Counted from the first letter of the stretch, positions 51,803 through 61,540 are shown. The stretch is DNA of 64,000 nt from Ruminococcus sp. (GCA_022511005.1 JAFLSJ010000001.1:1-64000); one strand, 5' to 3'. The notes: generated by a model from the sequence alone, not told the origin. Program-made: numbers and translations.

Positions 51803-52630
51803 TTATTCTAAGTCTTTTTTAATTATCAAGGCTGCCTCTGCAAGATAGTTTCCGTTAAAGGCTTCTGTTTTGCCTTTATCAGTAAAGCTTGCCATCTCGC
51901 TGTCTATGGGAATTTCCGCAAGAACCTTTGTTCCTATTTCATCAGCCGTTTCTCGAACCTTGCTCTCGCCAAAAATTTTATGAACCTTTCCGCAGTCGGG
52001 ACATTTGAAGCTGCTCATATTTTCAACAATACCGAGAATAGGTATATTCATCATTTTTGCCATTTTAACTGCCTTTTCAACAATCATTGATACAAGCTCC
52101 TGAGGAGATGTTACAATGACGATTCCGTCAACGGGAATACTTTGGAAAACAGTAAGGGCAACATCTCCTGTACCCGGAGGCATATCAACAAACATATAGT
52201 CAATATCCTGCCAGATAACATCGCTCCAGAATTGTTTTACTGTTCCTGCAATAATCGGGCCTCGCCATACAACGGGGTCTGTTTCGTTTGGCAAAAGTAG
52301 ATTAACAGACATAATATCAATACCTGTTTCTGTTGTTACAGGGAAAAGTCCGTTGTCATTTCCTTTGCATTTTTCCTTTATGCCAAAGGCTTTGGGAATG
52401 GACGGTCCTGTAATATCTGCGTCTAACACAGCAGTTTTATAACCCATTCTGTTAAAGGCTACTGCAAGTCCTGCGGTTACAAGACTTTTGCCTACACCAC
52501 CCTTGCCTGATACTACGCCAATAACTTTCTTAACACTGCTCAAAGGATTCAGTTTTTCGTGAAGATCCTGTTTTTCTGTTCTTTCATTGCAGGTTTCCCC
52601 GCAACTTGAACAATTATGAGAACATCCCAT
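51803..52630 (-). CDS. Mrp/NBP35-type Fe-S cluster carrier ATPase
   Basis: A 275-aa P-loop ATPase of the Mrp/ApbC family that binds and delivers Fe-S clusters. The N terminus is cysteine-rich (GCSHNCSSCGETCNE). The deviant Walker A is SGKGGVGKS (about 41), followed by VLDADITGPSIPKAFG, VDMPPGTGDV, and the CxxC dimer motif FKCPDCGKVH (about 215) that holds the bridging cluster. The short N terminus without a DUF59 domain is the usual form in anaerobic clostridia. GGAGG precedes the ATG. Confidence 0.93.
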   Translation of the reverse strand: MGCSHNCSSCGETCNERTEKQDLHEKLNPLSSVKKVIGVVSGKGGVGKSLVTAGLAVAFNRMGYKTAVLDADITGPSIPKAFGIKEKCKGNDNGLFPVTTETGIDIMSVNLLLPNETDPVVWRGPIIAGTVKQFWSDVIWQDIDYMFVDMPPGTGDVALTVFQSIPVDGIVIVTSPQELVSMIVEKAVKMAKMMNIPILGIVENMSSFKCPDCGKVHKIFGESKVRETADEIGTKVLAEIPIDSEMASFTDKGKTEAFNGNYLAEAALIIKKDLE

Positions 52631-52696
52631 TATTAACGCCTCCGAATTTTTGCTACATTACATATAGATATTATATCACAGGCTGTATAAAAATAA

Positions 52697-52748
52697 AAGA
52701 CCGGTTGATATTTAATTTAAGCTTTATTATTTTTAACCGGCTTTTTCG
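52697..52748. terminator. Terminator-like hairpin between divergent genes
   Basis: GACCGGTT (52699-52706) and AACCGGC (52735-52741) pair around an AT-rich loop with T-runs on both sides. It lies in the 227-bp gap between two genes that point away from each other, so it is not needed to end either. Confidence 0.5.
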
Positions 52749-52857
52749 TAATTTCCCCTGCTTTTAATTATTAAGAATTTTTGGCATATATATTGGCAAA
52801 ATACATTTTAGAGACAAATGGGTTTGAATTTTATTTTCTATGAATTTTGGAGGAACA

Positions 52858-54444
52858 ATGAACGGAAAAAAATTAGCCAGAGTATTGAACAGGACTTTTA
52901 ATATTATTTTTCTTATTAGTTTCGGATGTATGTTTTTTACTATTATTTTTATGGGTTACGGCAATAAAAATAATAAATATTCCGAAATAGAACGTCCATG
53001 GATAGTTCTGACATTTCTTTTACTTCTCGTAATTTTTACAGCTGTTTATATTTTCATTCAGAAATATAACAGTAGTACAAAGTACAGAAGATTAAAGACT
53101 ACACAAAATCTTACAGACAGAAATATTAAAAAAATAATTTTCACTGTTGCAGGAATTATGCTGGTTATTCAGTTGATTGCAGGTTATCTGCTTGAAATGA
53201 CGCCTGTTTCAGACCTGAAAAATCTAAATAAATATGCACTTGATTTTGCTCAAAACGGAAATTTTAACTTAATTCAAAAGGATTATCAAAACAACTATGC
53301 TTATCTTATCAGATATCCTAACAATTTAGCTCTTGTTTTCTTTTTATCGTTTCTTTACAGACTTGCCTATTTAAACTATGGGTATGTTCCTATGTATATA
53401 CCAATTGTGGTTAATGCTTTAGCAATAAATGTTTCGGTGCTTCTGACGGTATTTATTGCAAGAAAAATATTCGGCAACAGAAAAGCCCTTATGGTACTGA
53501 TTTTATCCTTTTTATTTGCTCCATATTATACCTATGTATCCTATTACTACACAGATTCAATTTCAATGCCCTTTTGTGTGGGTGCGATTTACCTGTTTAT
53601 CTGCGCAATTAAATCAGACCAAAGGTATAAAAAGTATCTTATGCTTGTAATATGCGGTGTATTGGTTTTCTGCGGTTATAAAATAAAGGGCAGCGTTATC
53701 TTGATTTTAGCAGCTGCAATTATTTTCTTAATTTTAAAATTTAAAGTAAAAAAAACGGCTTGTCTGCTTCTTGCGCTTATTGCAGGGTTCGGTTTTGTCA
53801 GAACAGTTTACACCACTGTATATAATAGTTCGGAAATTATCACACAAAAGCAATCGGATAAATATGAGTATCCTTACACACATTGGGTTATGATGGGTCT
53901 TAAAAATAACGGTTCCTATGATAAAGAAGATGATGCATACACTCGTAAATTTCCCGATAAAAACGCAAAGCAAGAAGCAAATATAGATGAAATTAAAAAT
54001 AGATTAACGAATTACGGTATTGTGGGTTTAGCAAAACACATTGCTTACAAATCCGTTTGGACGTGGGAGGACGGAACCTATTATATATCAAACCATATTA
54101 AAAATCCCATAAGAGAAAACTTCTTACATTCAATTGTTATTGATAAAAATGAGTATCAACCTATTTTCTTTGTTTACAGCAGCGGCTTTCAGCTTTTTCT
54201 TATTTTTATGATTTGTATGTCTGTTCTTAAAGGATGTATTAAGCCGGAAATTAACTTTCAGACATTTTTAAGAGGAATTGTATTTGCCGTATTTATTTTC
54301 TTTATTATATGGGAAACACGGTCACGATATCTTTATAATTTTACTCCTATCTTTATTCTGTTGGCCGTTGACGGTCTGGATTTTTTTACAGAAAAAATAA
54401 AGCCTTTAAAGTATTTTTGGGAAGCAAGAAACAAGAAAACTTAA
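52858..54444 (+). CDS. Multi-pass membrane protein, GT39-like glycosyltransferase
   Basis: A protein of about 528 aa with some eleven or twelve transmembrane helices. An acidic loop after the third helix (LLEMTPVSDLKNLNKYALDFAQNG) and YIRYPNN-like text (YLIRYPNNLALVFFLSFL) resemble the first loop of lipid-linked-sugar glycosyltransferases (GT39/ArnT/PMT). A large extracytoplasmic region at about 320-430 and WETRSRYLYNFTPIFILLA near the end fit the same group. Acceptor and sugar are unknown. The ORF-track start is six residues too early; GGAGGAACA-ATG 52858 is the start. It is followed by a CCCCGAC hairpin. Confidence 0.7.
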   Translation: MNGKKLARVLNRTFNIIFLISFGCMFFTIIFMGYGNKNNKYSEIERPWIVLTFLLLLVIFTAVYIFIQKYNSSTKYRRLKTTQNLTDRNIKKIIFTVAGIMLVIQLIAGYLLEMTPVSDLKNLNKYALDFAQNGNFNLIQKDYQNNYAYLIRYPNNLALVFFLSFLYRLAYLNYGYVPMYIPIVVNALAINVSVLLTVFIARKIFGNRKALMVLILSFLFAPYYTYVSYYYTDSISMPFCVGAIYLFICAIKSDQRYKKYLMLVICGVLVFCGYKIKGSVILILAAAIIFLILKFKVKKTACLLLALIAGFGFVRTVYTTVYNSSEIITQKQSDKYEYPYTHWVMMGLKNNGSYDKEDDAYTRKFPDKNAKQEANIDEIKNRLTNYGIVGLAKHIAYKSVWTWEDGTYYISNHIKNPIRENFLHSIVIDKNEYQPIFFVYSSGFQLFLIFMICMSVLKGCIKPEINFQTFLRGIVFAVFIFFIIWETRSRYLYNFTPIFILLAVDGLDFFTEKIKPLKYFWEARNKKT

Positions 54445-54463
54445 AAATATGAAAGCAAAAGTA

Positions 54464-54702
54464 AACCCCGACCTAAAGTCGGGGGTCAGCGTGTCGATAA
54501 AGTCGGCAAAGACTAATTTTTAGTAAACAATTGCAATAGAACATTTCTCAAAGTTTGTAGGGGACGATGCCTACATCGTCCCAAAATAGCGGGCTGATGA
54601 AGGCATCAGCCCCTACAATTATACAGAAAACTTTTTTACGAAAACTGCTTTCTTTGTCAAAGAGAACCTTTTTTACAGTCTAACCCCGACCTGATGGTCG
54701 GG
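54464..54702. repeat. Repeat cluster with two CCCCGAC hairpins
   Basis: CCCCGAC-CTAAA-GTCGGGG (54467-54485) and CCCCGACC-TGAT-GGTCGGGG (54683-54702) flank an inverted-order composite: GTAGGGGACGATG-CCTA-CATCGTCCC (54557-54582) and GGGCTGATG-AAGG-CATCAGCCCCTAC (54591-54616). The first CCCCGAC hairpin may also terminate the upstream gene. The 341-bp gap has no gene. Confidence 0.8.
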
Positions 54703-54739
54703 GGCAATTTATCTTGTTTGTCAAAATCAAAATTTTTAA

Positions 54740-54767
54740 TAAAAACGGCAGTATATTAATACTGCCG
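54740..54767 (-). terminator. Terminator of 54786-55412
   Basis: CGGCAGTAT (54746-54754) pairs with ATACTGCCG (54759-54767); the minus strand continues TTTTTATTAAAAATTTT. Confidence 0.85.
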
Positions 54768-54785
54768 CTAAAATTTTATGATTAA

Positions 54786-55412
54786 TTATTCTTGGGTTTC
54801 TTCTGATTCTTCCGATTCCTCTGTTTCCTCGGATACCGCCTCATCAATTGATTTGACTTCAACATCAGGGTCATTTTCGGGAATAATATTTGTTCCCTCT
54901 ACAACAATTTCTTCCTCATCATTTGCAGGTGTGTATGTTGTTTCTGCCTCGGGAGTAAATTCAACATCCTCTTTAACTCCGCCTTCAACCTCAGGCATAT
55001 CTGTAATGATTTCTTCTGTAACAAGCTCAAATCCGCTTAAGAATGTATACGGGATACCGTAACCTAAGGCAACGCTTGCAAGCAATACCATTGGGTGTAA
55101 GCCGCTTTCAACAACTAACATATCATGCAACGGCAGACCCTCTGCAAATGAAGCGATAATAATGTAAAGTGCAGGTAAATCAAGAATTATAAGGGTCAAC
55201 AGGCTGAATCTTTTTACAGCTTTTCCCTCGCCCACTCTTGTTGCATAAAATACAAGTAAACCGAATATAACGAATATCAGCGCATTAACAACAGTGTCAA
55301 AGGGACTTGAAAGTCCTGCGGCAAAGCCTGAGAAGAAATAACTGCAAATAATATATGCAGTAATCAGAAATGCTGAAAATAACAGATTGACTGTATCTCT
55401 TTTGTTTTTCAT
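54786..55412 (-). CDS. Hypothetical membrane protein with acidic tail
   Basis: A 208-aa protein I do not recognise. Four hydrophobic helices (about 9-30, 38-58, 70-92, 105-130) carry no signal peptide pattern. They are followed by a very acidic Glu/Thr/Ser-rich tail of about 75 residues ending EETEESEESEETQE, probably cytoplasmic and disordered. GGAGG precedes the ATG and a good terminator follows, so it is expressed. It lies just after the heat-shock operon on the same strand but 108 bp away, so it is likely a separate unit. Confidence 0.7.
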   Translation of the reverse strand: MKNKRDTVNLLFSAFLITAYIICSYFFSGFAAGLSSPFDTVVNALIFVIFGLLVFYATRVGEGKAVKRFSLLTLIILDLPALYIIIASFAEGLPLHDMLVVESGLHPMVLLASVALGYGIPYTFLSGFELVTEEIITDMPEVEGGVKEDVEFTPEAETTYTPANDEEEIVVEGTNIIPENDPDVEVKSIDEAVSEETEESEESEETQE

Positions 55413-55520
55413 TATTAAACCTCCAAGTTATAATAATTTATAATTATCAGGGCTTGTTAAATATTTTTCAGATACGCCCTTATTATTTTATAACCTTAAT
55501 GTGACAATTTTGTGACAATA

Positions 55521-56447
55521 TCAATGGTTTTTAGCTTTTGCCGCCAGACAAACCCAGCCGTTTTCACGGTGTTCTTCAATTATGTCAAAATCGGAATGTA
55601 AGGAATTTATTACTTCTTCTGCACGTAAATCGATAATTCCGCTCATTATATAAACGGTGTTATCTGTCATAAAATTTTTAACACCTTTAGACAGCATTAT
55701 AATTGCATCTGCAACAATATTTGCGGCAATTAGATTGTACTTTCCGCTTACCTTTTCTGTTAAATCTCCGCAGATAACCTGAAACTTTTCTGAAACATTA
55801 TTTATTTTTGCATTTTCCTCTGCGGTAGTAACGGCAATGGGGTCAATATCTACACCTACTGCACTTTCCGCACCTAAAAGCAATGCACCGATTGCAAGTA
55901 TTCCGCTTCCGCAACCAACATCAAGCACCGTATCTCCTTTATTTATGTATTTTTCTATCATTTCAAGGCACAGGCGTGTAGTTTCATGGTTGCCTGTTCC
56001 GAAAGCAAGACCGGGGTCTATGTTTAAAACGGTTCTGCCCTGAGGGTCATAATCGTCTCTCCATGACGGGCGGATAAGGAGCTTTTCTCCTACGGGAGTG
56101 GGATTAAAATACTGCTTCCAGTTATTTCTCCAGTCCTCCTCTGCACAGTCTGAAGTCTCTATTTTATGCTCTATACCTTCGCTTGTAAATCTTTCCGACA
56201 AAAAGGCAACTGATTCCATTGGATTTACATCAGGCTCAAGATAAATATGTACAAAAGCTTTATTTTTATCTTTTTGCAAAAGTTCCTCGTCAATTAAATC
56301 AATATGAGCTATTTCCTGCACCTCTTCTTCAAGAAGAGAATAGTCCTCAATATAAATTCCGTAAGGAACTACCATATTTGCAATATCAGAAGCCTTATCA
56401 ACATCTTTTGAATTTATGGAAATTCTGATTTCTGTCCATTGTGCCAT
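55521..56447 (-). CDS. prmA: Ribosomal protein L11 methyltransferase
   Basis: A 308-aa SAM-dependent methyltransferase that trimethylates ribosomal protein L11. The N-terminal substrate-recognition domain (about 1-95) includes MAQWTEIRISINSKDVDKASDIA. The Rossmann domain has FGTGNHETTRLCLEMIE, motif I LDVGCGSGILAIGALLLGA, and the NPPY-like post-II motif NLIAANIVADAI typical of PrmA. It follows dnaJ by 25 bp as the last gene of the hrcA-grpE-dnaK-dnaJ operon, the usual position in Firmicutes. AAAGGAT start. Confidence 0.94.
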   Translation of the reverse strand: MAQWTEIRISINSKDVDKASDIANMVVPYGIYIEDYSLLEEEVQEIAHIDLIDEELLQKDKNKAFVHIYLEPDVNPMESVAFLSERFTSEGIEHKIETSDCAEEDWRNNWKQYFNPTPVGEKLLIRPSWRDDYDPQGRTVLNIDPGLAFGTGNHETTRLCLEMIEKYINKGDTVLDVGCGSGILAIGALLLGAESAVGVDIDPIAVTTAEENAKINNVSEKFQVICGDLTEKVSGKYNLIAANIVADAIIMLSKGVKNFMTDNTVYIMSGIIDLRAEEVINSLHSDFDIIEEHRENGWVCLAAKAKNH

Positions 56448-56472
56448 AAGTAAATCCTTTCATTTAAAACGA

Positions 56473-57615
56473 TTATTCACCAAACATATCCTTTATTTTA
56501 TCACGAAATGTTTTTCTTTTTGCGTAGTTTTTGTCGGTTGCTGTTTCATCAAGTTTTTTAATAAGCTCTTTTTGCTCCTTTGAAAGATTTTTCGGAACTT
56601 CTATTGAAACTCTTACATATTGGTCGCCTTTACCTCTGCCGTTTATGTTCTGAATACCTTTGCCTTTAAGCTTAAAAATATCTCCCGGCTGAGTACCTTC
56701 ATGGACTGTATAGCTTACCTTGCCGTCAAGAGTAGGCACAACAATTTCTGCACCTAATGCCGCCTGAGCAAAGGTTATAGGCATATCGCACCAAACATCA
56801 TTGCCTTTTCTCTCAAATACAGGGTGAGGACGAACGTTAACATAAACATGCAAATCCCCTGAGGGACCTCCGTTTACGCCGTTATTTCCTCTGCCGCCCA
56901 CATTTAAAATCTGCGTATCGCTGATACCCGCAGGAACAGTAACCTCAACATTCTTTCTGACACGGACTCTGCCGTTTCCGTTACATTTTCTGCAAGGTTT
57001 TTCAACAATTTTACCTTTGCCCTTACAAGCGTCACAGGTTCTCTGAGTTTGAACAACGCCAAAGGGCGTTCTCTGGTTAATTGTTACTCTGCCCGAACCT
57101 CCGCATGCAGAGCAGGTTTTGGGGGTTGAGCCTTTATCCGCACCTGTTCCGTGACAATCGGAGCAGGTTTCTATATTCTGATATGTTACGGTTTTTTTAC
57201 AACCCTTTGCGGCTTCTTCAAATTCAATAAAAAGATTAGCTTCAACGTCTGCTCCTCGTCTTGGAGCGTTCGGATTTGAGTTTCTTCTTCCGCCAAAGCC
57301 GCCGAAACCGCCGAAAAAGCTATTGAAAATATCGCCGATATCCATATCCGCACCGAAGGGACTTCCGCCGCCTGCGCCGAAGTTAGGGTCAACTCCTGCG
57401 TGACCGAACTGGTCATATCTTGCACGCTTTTCGCTGTCTGATAAAACCTCATAGGCTTCATTAACCTCTTTAAACTTTTCTTCACAGGTTTTATCTCCCG
57501 GATGAAGGTCAGGGTGATATTTTTTTGCACTCTGCCTGAATGCCTTTTTTATTTCATCATCAGAGGCACCCTTTGAAACTCCAAGCACCTCGTAATAATC
57601 TCGTTTATCTGCCAA
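56473..57615 (-). CDS. dnaJ: Chaperone DnaJ (Hsp40)
   Basis: A co-chaperone of about 380 aa that stimulates DnaK ATPase and presents unfolded clients. The J domain carries HPD in [10 protein letters not shown], followed by a Gly/Phe-rich region with [11 protein letters not shown]. Four zinc-binding repeats are [24 protein letters not shown] and CRKCNGNG, and the C-terminal substrate domains end the protein. The GTG of the ORF track is part of the Shine-Dalgarno GAGAGGTG, so TTG 57615 ([12 protein letters not shown]) is the better start. It is separated from dnaK by about 310 bp of palindromic repeats. Confidence 0.95.
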   Translation of the reverse strand: MADKRDYYEVLGVSKGASDDEIKKAFRQSAKKYHPDLHPGDKTCEEKFKEVNEAYEVLSDSEKRARYDQFGHAGVDPNFGAGGGSPFGADMDIGDIFNSFFGGFGGFGGRRNSNPNAPRRGADVEANLFIEFEEAAKGCKKTVTYQNIETCSDCHGTGADKGSTPKTCSACGGSGRVTINQRTPFGVVQTQRTCDACKGKGKIVEKPCRKCNGNGRVRVRKNVEVTVPAGISDTQILNVGGRGNNGVNGGPSGDLHVYVNVRPHPVFERKGNDVWCDMPITFAQAALGAEIVVPTLDGKVSYTVHEGTQPGDIFKLKGKGIQNINGRGKGDQYVRVSIEVPKNLSKEQKELIKKLDETATDKNYAKRKTFRDKIKDMFGE

Positions 57616-57648
57616 TTTATTCACCTCTCACAACGCCGTAAAATTTAC

Positions 57649-57876
57649 TAAAACATTTCTACATAATTGTAGGGGCTGATGCCTTCATCAGCCCTTTCAT
57701 CTAACCTTTTTGGGACGATGTAGGCATCGTCCCCTACAATTTTTGAGAAATGTTTTATGTATATTTGTCCGTTCTTTTGTGGGCGGATATTGAATCCGCC
57801 CCTACAAAGTTTTTGATATGTTCTGCTTTTCGGGCGACCGCAAGGGTCGCCCCTACGGTGTTTAAGAAATGTTCTG
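57649..57876. repeat. Palindromic repeats inside the dnaK-dnaJ interval
   Basis: A complete composite lies at 57649-57756 (AAAACATTTCTACATAATTG, hairpin A, hairpin B, CCCCTACAATTTTTGAGAAATGTTTT). It is followed by GGGCGGATAT-TGA-ATCCGCCCCTACA (57781-57806) and GGGCGACC-GCAA-GGGTCGCCCCTAC (57832-57856), each ending with a worn GATATGTTC or GAAATGTTC frame. Four hairpins therefore lie in what should be one operon. Confidence 0.9.
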
Positions 57877-57932
57877 TTTCACTTTTTTATTTTGAGACAG
57901 TCACCGCAATATATCCTTATTTTACAGCATTA

Positions 57933-59783
57933 TCAGTTATTGTCAACATCTGTAAAATCAGCGTCATATACATTTCCGTCAGGACCGCCTTGAGCTGAGC
58001 CGTTTGCTCCGCCCATATCCGGTCCGGGCTGACCCGGCTGTCCCTGAGGAGCTGCCTGCTGGTAAAGCTTTGTTGATACTTCGTAAAGAGCTTTCTGCAA
58101 GTCATCTTTTGCTGCATTCATCATTTCAACATCATTTTTAGAAATAGCTTCTTTTAATGCTGCTGTTTTTGTGTTAAGTGTATTTTTATCTTCGTCAGCT
58201 AATTTATCGCCGTTTTCATTAACAAGCTTTTCTGCCTGATATGCAAGGTTTTCTGCCTCGTTTTTAGCGTCGATTTCTTCTCTGCGTTTTTTATCTTCTG
58301 CGGCATACTGCTCTGCTTCTTTAACCGCCTTGTCAATATCGTCTTTAGACATATTTGTTGATGAGCTGATTGTGATTTTCTGCTCTTTGCCTGTTCCTAA
58401 ATCCTTTGCAGATACATTAACAATACCGTTTGCGTCAATATCAAAGGTAACTTCGATTTGAGGGATTCCTCTTGGAGCAGGAGCAATACCAGTTAATGCA
58501 AACAAACCAAGCTGTTTGTTATCTCTTGCAAATTCACGCTCACCCTGAAGAACATTGATTTCTACCTGTGTCTGATTATCAGCGGCAGTTGAGAAAACCT
58601 GACTCTTTTTAGTTGGGATGGTTGTGTTTCTTTCAATAATTTTTGTCATTACGCCGCCCATCGTTTCAACACCAAGTGAAAGAGGAGTAACGTCAAGAAG
58701 GAGAAGTCCGTCAACCTCGCCGCCTAATACACCTGCCTGAATTGCCGCACCGATAGCAACACATTCGTCAGGGTTAATACCCTTAAACGGGTCTTTGCCG
58801 ATAAGCTTTTTAACTGCTTCCTGTACAGCAGGAATTCTTGAAGATCCGCCAACCATAAGAACCTTATCAATTTCGCCGATCTGCAAGCCTGAATCGTTTA
58901 ATGCTGTTCTTACAGGACCCATTGTGTTTTCAACAAGGTCTGCTGTAAGCTCGTCAAATTTAGCTCTTGTCAATGTTAAATCCATATGCTTTGGACCTGT
59001 AGCGTCTGCTGTGATAAAGGGCAGGTTGATTGCTGTTGTTGTAACGCCTGAAAGCTCGATTTTTGCTTTTTCTGCGGCTTCCTTTAATCTCTGCATTGCC
59101 ATTTTATCTGCTGTTAAATCAACGCCTGTTTCAGCCTTAAAGCTTGAAACCATCCAGTCGATAATTCTCTTATCAAAGTCATCGCCGCCTAAACGGTTGT
59201 TACCTGCTGTTGCAAGTACTTCCTGAACGCCGTCGCCCATTTCAATAATAGATACGTCGAATGTACCGCCGCCTAAGTCATATACCATAACCTTCTGATC
59301 TTTTTCTTTATCAATACCGTAAGAAAGTGCGGCCGCTGTAGGTTCGTTTATAATTCTCTTTACGTCAAGTCCTGCAATTTTACCTGCATCCTTTGTTGCC
59401 TGACGCTGTGCGTCTGTAAAATAAGCGGGAACTGTAATAACTGCCTGTGAAACTGTCTCGCCTAAGTAAGCCTCTGCATCAGCCTTTAATTTCTGTAAAA
59501 CCATTGCTGAAATTTCCTGAGGTGTGTAGTTTTTATTATCAATTGCTACTTTATATGCTGTACCCATTTCTCTTTTAATGGATGAAACTGTACGATCAGG
59601 GTTTGTAATTGCCTGTCTTTTTGCAACCTGACCTACCATTCTTTCGCCTGTTTTTGAAAATGCTACAACAGACGGTGTTGTTCTTGCACCTTCTGCGTTT
59701 GCAATAACTACCGGCTCACCGCCTTCGATTACTGCTACGCATGAGTTTGTTGTACCTAAGTCAATACCTATTGTTTTTGCCAT
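57933..59783 (-). CDS. dnaK: Chaperone DnaK (Hsp70)
   Basis: A 616-aa Hsp70. The ATPase domain (about 1-365) has [43 protein letters not shown] and [12 protein letters not shown]. The linker [13 protein letters not shown] leads to the substrate-binding domain and helical lid, and the tail is Gly/Gln/Pro-rich, ending [10 protein letters not shown]. The 24-residue deletion in the N-terminal domain is as in other Gram-positives. Third gene of the CIRCE-controlled operon, with AGGAGG start. Confidence 0.97.
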   Translation of the reverse strand: MAKTIGIDLGTTNSCVAVIEGGEPVVIANAEGARTTPSVVAFSKTGERMVGQVAKRQAITNPDRTVSSIKREMGTAYKVAIDNKNYTPQEISAMVLQKLKADAEAYLGETVSQAVITVPAYFTDAQRQATKDAGKIAGLDVKRIINEPTAAALSYGIDKEKDQKVMVYDLGGGTFDVSIIEMGDGVQEVLATAGNNRLGGDDFDKRIIDWMVSSFKAETGVDLTADKMAMQRLKEAAEKAKIELSGVTTTAINLPFITADATGPKHMDLTLTRAKFDELTADLVENTMGPVRTALNDSGLQIGEIDKVLMVGGSSRIPAVQEAVKKLIGKDPFKGINPDECVAIGAAIQAGVLGGEVDGLLLLDVTPLSLGVETMGGVMTKIIERNTTIPTKKSQVFSTAADNQTQVEINVLQGEREFARDNKQLGLFALTGIAPAPRGIPQIEVTFDIDANGIVNVSAKDLGTGKEQKITISSSTNMSKDDIDKAVKEAEQYAAEDKKRREEIDAKNEAENLAYQAEKLVNENGDKLADEDKNTLNTKTAALKEAISKNDVEMMNAAKDDLQKALYEVSTKLYQQAAPQGQPGQPGPDMGGANGSAQGGPDGNVYDADFTDVDNN

Positions 59784-59850
59784 ATTAATTCCTCCTGAGA
59801 ACTTAAATGTTTAAGTTTTTATTTTTACATTATATATAAATATATGTTCA

Positions 59851-60444
59851 TTAATCGCAGTTTGCAACCTGTACCATTGCATGGCGTATAACTTTATCGC
59901 CGATTTTATAACCCTTTTGGAAAACCTGTGCAATTTGATTTTCCGAAAGTTCTTCGCTTTCTATTTTTGAAACAGCGTTGTGAATTTCAGGATTAAAATC
60001 ATCTCCGATTTCTCCGAAAGCTTCTATTTTCAGCTTTTCAAAAGATTTATCAAGCTGTTGGCTTACAAGCTCAATTCCTTTTTTCACTTCGTCGGGAGCA
60101 TCCTTTAAGCTTTGCAACGCCATTTGCATACTGTCTGCAACGGGTAAAAGTTCCCCTACTGCTTTTGCGGTTGCGTCGTTGTATATTGATAATTTTTCAT
60201 TGGCTGTTCTTTTTCTGTAATTATCATATTCCGCCGCAAGCCTCATATAGCTGTCTTTCTGAGCATCCAGCTTTTCCTGAAGCTCTTTGATTTCATTTGC
60301 TTTTTTGTCTTTTTTCTCTTTCTTTTCTTTCCTTTTGGAAGTTTCCTTTTCTTCCTTACCTGATTCTTCTTCAACTGAGGAAGCTTCTTCTTTTACAACT
60401 TCCTCTTCCTGCTGAGCTTCCTGATTTTTTTCCTTTTCGCTCAT
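59851..60444 (-). CDS. grpE: Nucleotide exchange factor GrpE
   Basis: A 197-aa GrpE. The long, charged, disordered leader (about 1-50, Glu/Lys repeats) precedes the coiled-coil dimerisation helix (LQEKLDAQKDSYMRLAAEYDNYRKRT). The C-terminal beta domain has FNPEIHNAVSKIES and VFQKGYKIGDKVIRHAMVQVA. It releases ADP from DnaK and acts as thermosensor in some species. AAGGAG start, 14 bp after hrcA. Confidence 0.95.
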   Translation of the reverse strand: MSEKEKNQEAQQEEEVVKEEASSVEEESGKEEKETSKRKEKKEKKDKKANEIKELQEKLDAQKDSYMRLAAEYDNYRKRTANEKLSIYNDATAKAVGELLPVADSMQMALQSLKDAPDEVKKGIELVSQQLDKSFEKLKIEAFGEIGDDFNPEIHNAVSKIESEELSENQIAQVFQKGYKIGDKVIRHAMVQVANCD

Positions 60445-60458
60445 TTATATTCATCTCC

Positions 60459-61487
60459 TTAAATTCTGATGATTTCGCTTAAATATTCACTTACTGCTCC
60501 CGCAGTATATTCAAGGATTGAGTAAACTGTTTTATAGTTCATTCTTATTGGTCCCATCACGGCAAGCACTCCTGCCGGCCGGTTTTCTATTTCATATCTT
60601 GTGGCTACAACCGAGCTGTTAAAAAGCTGAGGAACGATATTTTCTCTGCCGATTATGCTATGAATACCTGTTCCCACATTTTCAAACAGCTTTGAGATAT
60701 TTTCTTCAACGCTTAAAAACGCCACAAGGTTTCTTGCTGTGTCAAAATCTATGCCGGGGGTAAAAAGCAATTTTATCTGACCGCTTACTGTTGTACTCAC
60801 ATTTGCAAGGGTTTCGGCGGCCTCTTTAATTGCTGTTAAAAAGCCGGGCATTAAAAGGGATAGCTCTCCGAATGAAGCGGCGATAGTCTGAATAACAGGC
60901 TGTGTAAGCTGTGCCGTTTCAAATCCTGCAAGCTTTTCATTTAAAGCCTTTTCAAATACTGACAGAATTTCGTCATTTAAAATATATTCACACCTGAACA
61001 GTCTGTTTTTCACCATTCCTGTTGAGGTTACAATAACTGCCATTGCGGTGTGTCTGCCTGTTTGAACAAATTTTATCCGCATTATTCTACTGTCTGTTTC
61101 AGAGGGTGCAGTTGTTACTGCGGCTAAATCCGTCAATTCGGATATAATTTTACAGGCGGTATTTAATATATTTTCAGGGTCTTTTGCTTTTGCCTCAAGG
61201 TTTGTATCTATATATTCTCTGATTCTCTCATTAAGGCTTTGGGGTTTGAGAAAATTATCAATATAAAACCGATACCCCATTTGTGAGGGAATTCTGCCTG
61301 CCGAGGTGTGGGGCTGAAGAAGATAACCGCTGTTTGTAAGGTCCGCCATTTCATTGCGGATAGTTGCAGAGGATACAGAAATATCCATTTGGTCTAAAAG
61401 AGTTTTAGAACCTACAGGCTCTCCTGTTTCAATATAATTTTCAACTATTGCGGCAAGAACCTTTTGCTTTCGTGAAGCTAAATCCAT
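60459..61487 (-). CDS. hrcA: Heat-shock repressor HrcA
   Basis: A repressor of about 342 aa that binds the CIRCE palindrome and needs GroEL for activity. The N-terminal winged helix (about 1-75) has LASRKQKVLAAIVENYIETGEPVGSKTL and SSATIRNEMADLTNSGYL. It is followed by the GAF-like domain, the HrcA-specific insert and the C-terminal dimer region with VIGPIRMNY-like text (VMGPIRMNYKTVYSILEY). The GTG of the ORF track sits in the Shine-Dalgarno GAGGTG; ATG 61487 is taken. First gene of the operon, with a CIRCE element and consensus promoter upstream. Confidence 0.95.
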   Translation of the reverse strand: MDLASRKQKVLAAIVENYIETGEPVGSKTLLDQMDISVSSATIRNEMADLTNSGYLLQPHTSAGRIPSQMGYRFYIDNFLKPQSLNERIREYIDTNLEAKAKDPENILNTACKIISELTDLAAVTTAPSETDSRIMRIKFVQTGRHTAMAVIVTSTGMVKNRLFRCEYILNDEILSVFEKALNEKLAGFETAQLTQPVIQTIAASFGELSLLMPGFLTAIKEAAETLANVSTTVSGQIKLLFTPGIDFDTARNLVAFLSVEENISKLFENVGTGIHSIIGRENIVPQLFNSSVVATRYEIENRPAGVLAVMGPIRMNYKTVYSILEYTAGAVSEYLSEIIRI

Positions 61488-61503
61488 ATCTCTCACCTCT
61501 CTT

Positions 61504-61536
61504 ATACTAATCTTCTATAGGACAGGCGATTAGTAT
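61504..61536 (-). other. Hairpin just before the hrcA ribosome site
   Basis: ATACTAATC (61504-61512) and GATTAGTAT (61528-61536) pair perfectly over 9 bp. In the mRNA the hairpin ends a few bases before the Shine-Dalgarno. The arms match the ends of the MITE-like element at 31435-31565 (ATACTAAT/ATTAGTAT). Confidence 0.6.
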
Positions 61537-61540
61537 TAAA

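Noticed and set aside
811-57876. CRISPR array
   Set aside because: The repeats are palindromic, scattered over many gaps and not spaced by unique segments of even length; no cas genes are present.
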